Shown here: positions 26,172 through 34,828 of the stretch, piece by piece
How positions within the stretch are numbered: the first letter of the stretch is position 1
How the letters are laid out: every line of letters begins with the position of its first letter
Assembly: GCF_900091575.1 (NCBI RefSeq)
Contig: NZ_FMCR01000001.1
Span: 1,600,886-1,664,885 of the forward strand
Reading direction: 5' to 3'
Length of the DNA stretch: 64,000 bases
Origin: Micromonospora saelicesensis
GTDB lineage: Bacteria > Actinomycetota > Actinomycetes > Mycobacteriales > Micromonosporaceae
Notes under the pieces: generated by a model
What the model was told of the DNA's origin: nothing
The model's database searches: none
What the model saw: the letters and a program-made list of their open reading frames with translations, nothing else
Made by a program: the position numbers and the translations under genes

Positions 26172-26244
26172 GCGCCCGTAGCTCAATGGATAGAGCATCT
26201 GACTACGGATCAGAAGGTTAGGGGTTCGAGTCCCTTCGGGCGCA
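26172..26244 (+). tRNA. tRNA-Arg (anticodon ACG)
   Basis: 73 nt. Acceptor arms GCGCCCG (26172-26178) and CGGGCGC (26237-26243), discriminator A. Anticodon loop CTACGGA flanked by CTGA/TCAG. T-loop TTCGAGT. CCA is not encoded. It lies 35 nt after tRNA-Ser, probably in one transcript. Confidence 0.95.
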
Positions 26245-26261
26245 CAGCAGTTGAGCAGGGC

Positions 26262-26308
26262 AAACGCCTCTTTGGCCATCGACGGAAGTCGACCAGAGGG
26301 GCGTTTTT
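26262..26308 (+). terminator. tRNA operon terminator
   Basis: AAACGCC pairs with GGCGTTT, with further pairing inside (CTC/GAG, TCGAC/GTCGA), and ends in a T run (GCGTTTTT). This is a classic intrinsic terminator 18 nt after tRNA-Arg. Confidence 0.8.
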
Positions 26309-26473
26309 CGTGCACCCCCATGGGTGCACACCCGGCCGCTGACGCTGGCTGCCCGTTACGGAGAGTTGCCAAGGGTGACCTCTGGAGAGGGTCCACCTAC
26401 GTCGGCGGCTAGGCCCTGAGGCGATGGCTACAGGGCAGCGGGAGCCCTTGTCTCCGGATCTCGTGGGCATCCC

Positions 26474-26610
26474 CGGCTACGGGTCCTGGCCGACAAGGCG
26501 TACGCGTCGAAAGCGAGCCGGGCCTACCTGGGCCGGCACGGGATCGCCGCAACGATGCCCGAGTAAGACTGACCAGGACGCCCACCGACGGGCCGAGCAG
26601 CATCCAGTTC
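26474..26610 (+). pseudogene. Transposase remnant (IS5-like DDE family)
   Basis: A frame reading RVLADKAYASKASRAYLG and then RHGIAATMPE ends at TAA 26564-26566. In the +1 frame it continues as SKTDQDAHRRA. Both pieces match consecutive conserved segments of IS5-type DDE transposases, so the gene is frameshifted and truncated at both ends. No terminal repeats were found. Confidence 0.7.
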
Positions 26611-26695
26611 GCCGCTATCAACGAGTGGCTGTGACCCGACTTCGACCCAGGCCCTGGCCGGAGATCAGGGCCTCGAAGCCGGTCGGGCACCGTTG

Positions 26696-27355
26696 TCAGT
26701 CGAGGACCGTCGTCGAGCGCCCTTCGTCGACCGTGTACGCGCCTGCGGAGATCGCGCCGAGGCTCGTGGGGTTGAGGGCCAGCGAGACGACGCCGCCGGG
26801 CAGTACGCGCGAGCTCTCTTCGACGGTTGCGAACGTCGCGGGCGTCGATCCGTCCGGGAACAGGCGCTTTCCCGTGCCGACGATGACCGGGTACTGGAGT
26901 AGCCGGTAGACATCGACGAGTCCTGCCTGGTGCAGCGTCTGCACGAGTTTCCAGCTCCCGTGAACCTGGAGTTCCTTGCCGGGAAGCTCCTTGAGGCGGC
27001 GTACCTCGTCGGCCGGGTCACCGCGTAGGACCGTCGTCGGGTTCCAATCGGCTTCATCGTCGGTCAGCGTGGAGCTGACTACATACTTTGGCAGCGTGTT
27101 GAGCTTGGTGGCAATCAGGTTGTCAGGTTCGGTGACCTTCGGCCAGTACCCGCCGAGCAGGCCAAAGCTGGTGCGGCCGAAGAGGAACGCGTCGGCCTCA
27201 CGGAACCAGCTCTCGACGACTTCGGTGGTGTGCGTCGAGGCGTGCGGAACGAGCCACCCGCCCCGGTCGAAGCCGCCGGAGCGGTCCTCGTCGGGATTTC
27301 CGGGTCCTTGCACGACGCCGTCGAGACTGACGAAGATGTTGACGCTGAGTAGCAC
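26696..27355 (-). CDS. Dihydrofolate reductase-like (RibD C-terminal domain) protein
   Basis: 219 residues. The start MLLSVNIFVSLDGVVQGPG is characteristic of this family, as are FLFGRTSFGLLGGYWP (57-72), KYVVSSTL and GTGKRLF. These proteins share the NADPH-binding fold of RibD reductase and DHFR, but their substrates are mostly unknown. The gene lies 58 nt downstream of an AraC-family regulator on the same strand, a common pairing, so the regulator probably controls it. Confidence 0.88.
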   Translation of the reverse strand: MLLSVNIFVSLDGVVQGPGNPDEDRSGGFDRGGWLVPHASTHTTEVVESWFREADAFLFGRTSFGLLGGYWPKVTEPDNLIATKLNTLPKYVVSSTLTDDEADWNPTTVLRGDPADEVRRLKELPGKELQVHGSWKLVQTLHQAGLVDVYRLLQYPVIVGTGKRLFPDGSTPATFATVEESSRVLPGGVVSLALNPTSLGAISAGAYTVDEGRSTTVLD

Positions 27356-27413
27356 GGTTTTCCTTCACGTTCTGGGTACGGACAGCCGGCCAGGGCTGGC
27401 TGGCAGACGGACG

Positions 27414-28142
27414 CTAGCTGCCGGGCCCAGGGTGGGTCTTGTACAGGAACGACATCGCGGCGAGGTGGCCCGCCTGCAGCTCGCGTGCGGTGCACCCGAC
27501 GTAGCGACGCAGCGCATGCGCGAGGTGGGCTTGGTCGAAGTACCTCAACGTCTCGACGACTGTGCGCCAGTCAAGGCCGTCGCGCAGCATCGTGGCTGCG
27601 GCGTTCGCGCGGTCGATCTGCCTCACGGCGGTTTGCGACAGTCCAATGATCGCTCGGTAGCGACGCTGCAGGGTTCGCTCGGTCGGGCTGGCTTCGGGAT
27701 GCTCGGCGATCTGCTCCTCGTCCCCGAGATGCGATCGCACCAGCAGACCCGCGTCCTGCAATCGCCGGACGAAGTGCTCGACGTTCTCGAACGTCGGCGC
27801 CTCCCAGCTTTCGCCGCCGATGACGATCCTGCCCGATTCCGTCACTGGGAACGGCACGTACCCATCGACGATCGAGGCTGCAGGATGCGGCCGAAGAACC
27901 GCGCCGAATGCGAACCGGACCCCGAGGAACTCGGTGCCCGGCGGGACCGGTGCCGTAGTCGCCCTCGTTTCCGGCCCGCGCAGGCTGGCGAGTAGGCGTC
28001 CCTGCGCCCGCGAGAGGATCAGATGCCAGCAGGTGCGTGCTGCGGACGTCATCGTCTCCTCCGTGTCAGAGCGGGTGCGCCACACGCGGTCGACGAGGCT
28101 CACGTCGATCTCGGTGTCGCGATGCTCAAACCGCAGCGCCAT
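27414..28142 (-). CDS. AraC-family transcriptional regulator
   Basis: 242 residues from ATG 28142, which has GGAAGAGG upstream; a GTG six codons earlier is possible. The N-terminal half is a divergent effector domain (RTCWHLILSR, PPGTEFLGVRFAFG). The C-terminal AraC helix-turn-helix is visible (SPTERTLQRRYRAIIGLSQTAVRQI, about 156-180; VVETLRYFDQAHLAHALRRYVG). The effector is unknown. The DHFR-like gene downstream is its likely partner. Confidence 0.85.
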   Translation of the reverse strand: MALRFEHRDTEIDVSLVDRVWRTRSDTEETMTSAARTCWHLILSRAQGRLLASLRGPETRATTAPVPPGTEFLGVRFAFGAVLRPHPAASIVDGYVPFPVTESGRIVIGGESWEAPTFENVEHFVRRLQDAGLLVRSHLGDEEQIAEHPEASPTERTLQRRYRAIIGLSQTAVRQIDRANAAATMLRDGLDWRTVVETLRYFDQAHLAHALRRYVGCTARELQAGHLAAMSFLYKTHPGPGS

Positions 28143-28249
28143 GGCCTCTTCCGTCTTCACTCTGCCGAGGTTCCCTCCTGAGGCTAGCGAGCACGTGCAG
28201 CGTCAATAAGCCAGCTGGCCGTCTGGTCATTTCCCCGTGGAGGCGCCCG

Positions 28250-28298
28250 ACGACGTCGGCCGGCTCTGGAGTGACACTCCAGAGCCGGCCGACGTCGT
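28250..28298 (-). terminator. Very strong hairpin, 24-bp perfect stem
   Basis: Arms 28250-28273 and 28275-28298 are exact reverse complements (ACGACGTCGGCC...) with a single-base centre. It lies 21 nt after the stop of the ricin-fold gene on the minus strand. A perfect stem with a 1-nt loop could also extrude as a cruciform. Confidence 0.8.
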
Positions 28299-28318
28299 GT
28301 CGGGTCTCGCCTTTAAAA

Positions 28319-28912
28319 TCAGTTCAAGAATCTCCAGGTCTGATTCGCGGCGGCCGGGCTGGCGCACGCGAACTGGGCGGCCTGTCCGCCGTTAGCGGTA
28401 CTTGCCCCCGAGATTCCCAAGCACAGTCCGCTTCCTCGGTTCTGCAGTCGGAACCACGTCTGCGTGCTGTCGGTCCACAGAACCTTCCAGTCCTGGTTGT
28501 AACCGGCGCCAGGGGCCGCGATGATCGCCGCCGCTCCGGAGGCGGTGCTGCCACCGTTGATTCCCATGTTCCTGATGGGGTTCGCGGAGTAATTCTGCAG
28601 GCTGATCCAGCTGCCATCGTTGATGATGTACCACCGCTGTACGCCGCTGCCAGCGTCCGACTGCTGAACGACCTTGGTTCCGGCGGCAAAGCTTCCGTTT
28701 TGCGGCTGCAGCAGTTTGGAAGAGTTCCTGTTCTGCAGCTTGAAAGGGTTGGCAGCGGCGACGAAGTCGTCAGCATTCACAGGTGTCGAACCGACCTGTG
28801 CACCAGCACCGTCAGGTCCCGCATTGGCGGCGACCGGCATAATTACGGTTGCAATAGCGGTAGCTGCGGTCATGATCGCAGCAGCCATAGCCTTACTGGC
28901 CCTGTCACGCAT
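28319..28912 (-). CDS. Secreted ricin-type beta-trefoil lectin-like protein
   Basis: 197 residues with an N-terminal secretion signal (MRDRASKAMAAAIM..., cleavage probably after ANA near residue 31). The rest is one beta-trefoil with three QxW-type repeats: VQRWYI, YNQDWKV and NQTWRFLN. There is no catalytic domain, so it is a free carbohydrate-binding or structural protein. GGGGAGA lies upstream of the ATG. It is a paralogue of the next gene on the same strand (same length, LQNRxSSK, RNMG.xGxSTAS, CLGI.GASTA). Confidence 0.85.
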   Translation of the reverse strand: MRDRASKAMAAAIMTAATAIATVIMPVAANAGPDGAGAQVGSTPVNADDFVAAANPFKLQNRNSSKLLQPQNGSFAAGTKVVQQSDAGSGVQRWYIINDGSWISLQNYSANPIRNMGINGGSTASGAAAIIAAPGAGYNQDWKVLWTDSTQTWFRLQNRGSGLCLGISGASTANGGQAAQFACASPAAANQTWRFLN

Positions 28913-29225
28913 CGTTGTCTCCCCGTGTCGACTAGGTTGCTAAAAAGTGATCTGGTCAGGAGACTGCCAGACCGTCCAGGCGCCTGCCTGCCCCGGTGGA
29001 CAAAGAGGACAATAAATTTCCTCAAGCATGATTGGGCCGTATCCACAAGGGAATCGACGTTCCGCTGGTCAGCTACCGCAGGTCACGACGCATAGACGTA
29101 CGTAGGACGTTCGTCACGTTCGAAGCGTGGTAGAGCGACTTGCGGCGTTGGGGTGCCGAGGTGGGCAGGCGCGGTCCGGCCGAGCAGAGCCAGTCTGTTC
29201 GGCCGGACCGGACAAGCGGGCTCGA
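28913..29225. other. Intergenic region between the two ricin-fold genes (313 nt)
   Basis: Contains the terminator of the upstream paralogue and the promoter region of the downstream one, with no open frame of note. A motif GTCTGGCAGTCTC about 50 nt before the downstream start recurs as GTCTGACACTCTC before the upstream paralogue and may be a shared promoter element. Confidence 0.4.
29172..29210 (-). terminator. Hairpin terminator of the upstream ricin-fold gene
   Basis: 12-bp perfect stem CGGTCCGGCCGA/TCGGCCGGACCG with a 15-nt loop, 15 nt beyond the stop codon on the minus strand. Confidence 0.75.
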
Positions 29226-29792
29226 CTAGAAGTTGGTGAAGGACCACGTCTGGTTAATCGCGTTGGCGCAGGTGTAGATGGCGGCCCTCGCGCCGGCGGC
29301 CGTGCTGGCGCCGTCGATTCCCAAGCACATCGAGGTGTTCTTGCGGTTCTTGAGGTAGAAGAACGTGCCGTCGATTGACGATACGAGCCAGTCTTGATCG
29401 AAACTGCCGGAGGGGTTGACGATCACCGCAGACGTGTTGGAGGCGGTACTGGCGCCCGAGGTTCCCATGTTCCGGACCACGCCATAATTCTGGAGAGTGG
29501 CGTAGCCGGAGTCGTTAACGAGGATCCAGCCCTGAAGGCTGCTGGAGCTGCCGTTCTGCTGGCGGACGGCGGCGTTGTTGGCGGTACTGCTGGCCTGCAG
29601 GTACTTGGAGGACTTCTTGTTCCTCACCGCAACTGGAACTGCGGCCAGTGCTTTCGACGGGGACAGGACCGTTGAGATCGGTAGCGGGGCCCTGTCACCG
29701 GCCTCTGCATGCGCGGCTGCCGGGCTGACGGCAACCACCAGTGCTGCGGCCACAGCCGCCGAAACTGCTGCCCTGATTACTCTGTTACGCAC
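29226..29792 (-). CDS. Secreted ricin-type beta-trefoil lectin-like protein (paralogue)
   Basis: 188 residues from GTG 29792 with GGGGAGGAG upstream. Secretion signal at about 1-30 (AAAHA cleavage), then a short linker and one beta-trefoil with degenerate QxW motifs (LQGWIL, FDQDWLV, NQTWSF). It matches the neighbour in spacing and in blocks such as KKSSKYLQ, VVRNMG and MCLGIDGASTA, so the pair arose by tandem duplication. No enzyme domain is attached. Both genes look somewhat less GC-rich than their surroundings. Confidence 0.85.
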   Translation of the reverse strand: MRNRVIRAAVSAAVAAALVVAVSPAAAHAEAGDRAPLPISTVLSPSKALAAVPVAVRNKKSSKYLQASSTANNAAVRQQNGSSSSLQGWILVNDSGYATLQNYGVVRNMGTSGASTASNTSAVIVNPSGSFDQDWLVSSIDGTFFYLKNRKNTSMCLGIDGASTAAGARAAIYTCANAINQTWSFTNF

Positions 29793-30072
29793 AGTTACTC
29801 CTCCCCGTGTTCACTCGGCTGCTCCGAGTAATCGCCTGGCAGCGAGAGTGTCAGACGGATCGCGTTCGCGCAATAGGCGTCAATAAATGCCCTGGCGGTG
29901 ATCATGGAATCGCTGGGATCGGCCTCGACCGCCAGACTTGGTGGAGGTGCGCACTTGACCTGCACTCTGCGTGCACCGGCCATGTGTCTACTTCGGAGTC
30001 GCGCGCGTTAAGCCGCCCCCGCTGAGCATCGCGGGCGTCCGAGTGGTTGGGCCAGCGTGGTAACTTACGTCG

Positions 30073-30427
30073 ATGAGTTCGACATCCGAGGCCGTTGCGC
30101 CTGGGCATGTTGATCGCCTCGTCGACTACTACTGCGACAACACCCGTCGTTTCCTGCTGGTTGCCGAGAGCTCAGGTAGCGACGCTATTCACCGCGGAGT
30201 TATGGATGCCGGATGTAGCGAACGTGGCGGAAGCGGTGGACACCGTTAACCGCCTAATAATCGAGCGTTTGCGCGGGTACGTGCCTCCAGAAAACGCACG
30301 TTTGATCGACCCTGGCCGTAGCGTCGGTGCGACTATGGTTCGCCCGGCCACTGAGACAGGCGGATCTCTATCCGGTGTAGCGATTAGCCGAGTACAGGCC
30401 GATCGCTGCAAAACGGCTCGCTCGTGA
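30073..30427 (+). pseudogene. Frameshifted SAM-dependent methyltransferase fragment
   Basis: The frame from ATG 30073 (MSSTSEAVAPGHVDRLVDYY, then CDNTRRFLL) runs to IHRGV near 30203. The homologous sequence then continues in the next frame as WMPDVANVAEAVDTVN and RLIDPGRSVGATMV, with GVAISRVQA, and stops at 30427. The expected SAM motif (LDxGCGxG) is altered to IDPGRSVG, and the C-terminal half is missing. This looks like a decayed methyltransferase of the kind that acts on isoprenoids or polyketides. Flanking DNA holds no intact gene from 29793 to 30694. Confidence 0.6.
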
Positions 30428-30591
30428 AGGACTGACCCACCGCTGACGAGCGATCTGTGGTCCTCCCCCGTGATGATGGCGGGCGATTGACCAGAGCATG
30501 GAGGAGGGATCGCACGGGCGGTCGACGTCGAGGAGACCCGTTTCTCCGATCAGGACGGTCTGATGGAACCGGCGGCTGGTCTGCCCAGCGG

Positions 30592-30647
30592 CATCCGGTC
30601 CCGCCGCAGGTCCGATCTTCGTGACCGAACCTGTGCGGGACCGGATG
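30592..30647 (-). terminator. Long hairpin downstream of the beta-helix gene
   Basis: CATCCGGTCCCGC (30592-30604) pairs with GCGGGACCGGATG (30635-30647), and CGCAGGT pairs with ACCTGTG inside. There are about 19 pairs with one bulge and a loop of 17 nt, 48 nt past the stop of the minus-strand gene. Confidence 0.7.
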
Positions 30648-30694
30648 TTGCTCCGATACCTCTTTGCTACCCGAGTGCCGGGGCGATCGGATGA

Positions 30695-32239
30695 TCAGCC
30701 GAAGCAGTTGGGCACCGGTGGTGAGCTGGGTGTGCAGTTCGTGGGCCGGTTGCCGCTGATCACCGTCTTCTGGTCCACGGTGACCTGGCCGCCGTCGTTG
30801 AAGATCCCGCCGGGTGCCAGGATGGAGATGTTGTCGGTGACCTTGCTTTCGGTGAGGGTGAGCGCGGCGTTGTTGTAGATTCCGCCGCCCTGGGAGCTCG
30901 ATCCGATGGCCCGGTTCCGGTCGACGTGGGTGCGGCGCAGGACGACGGTGCCGCTGCCGTTGTAGACGCCGCCGCCGTGTTCGATGGTGCTGTTCGTGCT
31001 GGCGGTGTTCTCGTTGATCCAGCTGTCTTCGGCAACGAATTGGTTGATCTGGTTGAAGACGCCACCACCTCGTTGGCCGGCTTCGTTGTGGTGGACCTTG
31101 CCGTGCCGGAGGTGGAAGACGCCGTCGGAGAAGATTCCGCCGCCCTCGCTTCCGGCTCGGTTCTCGTTGACCTCGACGTTCCTGGCCTCGGTGGTGGAGT
31201 TGATGCCGCCGCTGATGCCACCGCCACGGAAGCCTGCGGTGTTGTTGTGCAGGCGGACGTTCTCGAGCACGGCGACCTGGCTGTTCGACAACCCGCCGCC
31301 AGTGCCGCCGATGGGCAGGACGTTGACGACCCCGATCGTGTTGTTGTAGCTCAGCCGGGTGTTCTGCACGGTGAGGTTGCCGTTGTTGAAGATGCCTCCG
31401 CCACTGAACACGGCGCTGTTGTTGCTGATGTTGCTGCCGCCGTCCTTGTCCTTGCCGTCCCGGTCCTTGCCGTGGTCGTTCCCGCCGAGGATCTTCGTGA
31501 CGCCGAAGTTGGCGATACCGCCACCCGGGCCGTTGGTGTGGTTGTAGACCACGTGGGTGTTCTCGATGACAGCCCTGCCGCCGATGTCGATCCGGATGCC
31601 ACCGCCGCCGGCGCCGACCCCACCCTCGGCTTGGCCGCCCTTGATGGTGGCGTCGCGCAGCGTCAGGTCGCCGCCGGCGCCGACCTCCAGGATCCGGAAC
31701 GGGGTGGCGTTGGCCGCGCGGACGATGGTGGATCCATTTGCGTCGATCACGACCTGCTGGGTGATGATCGGCAGGCCGACCGCGCCGAAGGGCACCGGTG
31801 GCTGGGGTGCTGACCTGTTGAGCGTGTAGGTGCACTTCTCGGCGAGCCGGAGCTTCGCCCCGGAGCCGGCGTTCGCGCGGACGATCGCCGCGATCAGCTC
31901 GTCGGCGTTGCAGGGTACGGACCGGAAGTCGTCGCCCCTGTCGTCTCGATGGTCGTTGTCCTTCTTGTGGTCCTTGCCGTCGCGGCCGCCCGGGTCCTGG
32001 CCTCCGTGGTCGTCGCCGCTGCCCCGGTTGCCGTCGGCGAGGAGCTGCGCTCCGGCGTTGGAGGGGTTGCCGCTCTTCCCGGTTGCTCCGCTCACTCCAT
32101 TCGTGGTGAAGGCGGCCAGACCGACCACTCCGGTCAACCCGGCCACCCCGGCGACGAGCCAGCGGGCCCGGCGCCGCTTCGGCGGACTGGCCTGACCTGC
32201 CGCTACTTCGCTCATGTTCGGGTGTAGATAGTTGGACAT
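30695..32239 (-). CDS. Surface/secreted right-handed beta-helix protein
   Basis: 514 residues from ATG 32239 (MSNYLHPNMSEV). A basic segment (PKRRRARW) and a hydrophobic helix (about 26-50) form an uncleaved-signal or anchor. A strongly charged Asp/His/Lys/Gly linker follows (GDDHGGQDPGGRDGKDHKK...). From about residue 110 (CNADELIAAIVRANAG) onward there are about 15 parallel beta-helix turns marked by GGGIxN (GGGIFNNG, GGGVFNQI, GGGIYNN). A second charged insert (NDHGKDRDGKDKDGG) interrupts the helix. Such proteins bind or cleave polysaccharides; no lyase residues can be assigned. Confidence 0.8.
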   Translation of the reverse strand: MSNYLHPNMSEVAAGQASPPKRRRARWLVAGVAGLTGVVGLAAFTTNGVSGATGKSGNPSNAGAQLLADGNRGSGDDHGGQDPGGRDGKDHKKDNDHRDDRGDDFRSVPCNADELIAAIVRANAGSGAKLRLAEKCTYTLNRSAPQPPVPFGAVGLPIITQQVVIDANGSTIVRAANATPFRILEVGAGGDLTLRDATIKGGQAEGGVGAGGGGIRIDIGGRAVIENTHVVYNHTNGPGGGIANFGVTKILGGNDHGKDRDGKDKDGGSNISNNSAVFSGGGIFNNGNLTVQNTRLSYNNTIGVVNVLPIGGTGGGLSNSQVAVLENVRLHNNTAGFRGGGISGGINSTTEARNVEVNENRAGSEGGGIFSDGVFHLRHGKVHHNEAGQRGGGVFNQINQFVAEDSWINENTASTNSTIEHGGGVYNGSGTVVLRRTHVDRNRAIGSSSQGGGIYNNAALTLTESKVTDNISILAPGGIFNDGGQVTVDQKTVISGNRPTNCTPSSPPVPNCFG

Positions 32240-33849
<1,610 letters not shown>

Positions 33850-34018
33850 CTCGTACGGTCGCGGTGGGTGGTCGGAGCGCCTGTGATCCGACCGCCCGCC
33901 GGCACCTCCGCCAGGTGAATGGTCGTTCAAATCGGGATCCATTTTGATCGTTCTACGCATGCCGTCCGTGCAGGAGGAAAGTGGGCGTAGGTGCGCCTGC
34001 CTGAAACGGAGGAATCGC

Positions 34019-34597
34019 ATGCTCAGCACGTTTCACTCGCGGGTCCGAGCGGTTGCCGTCGTCGGTATGGCAGGTGTGGTGGCGGCGATCGGCGCGGTGA
34101 CCCAGCACGCGTCCGCTGGCGAGGTAGCCGCGCCAGCTGCTGTGGGCGCCGACGCACGCCGGGTCGACATCCCGCGCATCGCCTCCACAATCAAGCCACC
34201 GGCGGGATCGCGCCCCGTTGGTGCGTACGTCGTCACTCGCGGAACGCAGACCTACACATGTGCTGGCGGCGTGTTCACCGGCGCATCGGTGCCGGAGGCC
34301 CAGTTGATCGGTACCGGCGGCCGGGTCCATCACTTCAAGGGCCCGAGCTGGCAGTCCGAGCGGGACGGCTCATTGATCACGGCGAAGAAGACCGCGGAGA
34401 GCCCACGGGCGGGGACCATCCCCGAGCTGCTGCTGACCGTGGACACCCATGCCGGCACCGGCATTCTCAGCAACGTCGCGTACATCAGCCGTCTGCTGAC
34501 GTCGGGTGGCGTCGCCCCGGCCGGTGCCTGCACCGACGGCGCGACGGTGGCCGTGCCGTACGGCGCTGTCTACGTCTTCTGGGCCTCGAAGCGGTAA
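34019..34597 (+). CDS. Secreted DUF3455 protein
   Basis: 192 residues from ATG 34019, with GGAGGAA upstream. A signal peptide (about 1-40, ASAGE) precedes a DUF3455-type domain: GTQTYTCAGG (about 77-86), HHFKGPSWQSERDGSLITAKK, IPELLLTV, and ISRLLTSGGVAPAGAC. The family occurs in bacteria and fungi without established function and is predicted to be extracytoplasmic. It sits between the CE3-like esterase and the kinase and ends in a strong hairpin. Confidence 0.85.
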   Translation: MLSTFHSRVRAVAVVGMAGVVAAIGAVTQHASAGEVAAPAAVGADARRVDIPRIASTIKPPAGSRPVGAYVVTRGTQTYTCAGGVFTGASVPEAQLIGTGGRVHHFKGPSWQSERDGSLITAKKTAESPRAGTIPELLLTVDTHAGTGILSNVAYISRLLTSGGVAPAGACTDGATVAVPYGAVYVFWASKR

Positions 34598-34614
34598 GGG
34601 TCTCGTTCCGGCGG

Positions 34615-34654
34615 AAGCCGCCCCTGCCCGGTCAGACGGACAGGGGCGGCTTCA
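34615..34654 (+). terminator. Hairpin terminator after DUF3455
   Basis: 13-bp perfect stem GAAGCCGCCCCTG/CAGGGGCGGCTTC with a 14-nt loop, 17 nt after the stop. Confidence 0.8.
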
Positions 34655-34777
34655 GTAGCGCCAGCCGCGAGAGACGACAGGCCCCGGTCGTGGCCGACTG
34701 GTGGACGGCATCGACGGGATTCGGTGGGCGGACGATAGGCTGCGGCCGGCGTCGGAGTGACCTGAGGGGAACGGGTG

Positions 34778-34828
34778 ATGGGCGGAACGGTTCGCGCGGT
34801 GGTCGCGATCTGCGGACATCTGGTGTGA
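34778..34828 (+). CDS. Possible upstream leader ORF of the kinase gene
   Basis: A 16-codon frame (MGGTVRAVVAICGHLV) from ATG 34778, preceded by GGGGAACGGG. Its TGA (34826-34828) overlaps the kinase GTG start in GTGA. It could provide translational coupling for a start that lacks its own good Shine-Dalgarno. It may also be chance. Confidence 0.3.
   Translation: MGGTVRAVVAICGHLV

Larger units (their letters stand above)
26245..26695. other. Gene-poor segment downstream of tRNA-Arg
   Basis: Contains a terminator hairpin, a small palindrome (TGCACCC-CCAT-GGGTGCA, 26311-26328) and a transposase remnant, but no intact gene. A junk-rich stretch directly after a tRNA is typical of a former integration site. 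I found no recognisable repeat of the tRNA 3' end in the window. Confidence 0.5.

Noticed and set aside
26172..26244. tRNA-Arg as an active att site of an integrated element
   Set aside because: No integrase gene and no visible repeat of the tRNA 3' end in the window; retained only as a hypothesis for the decayed stretch.
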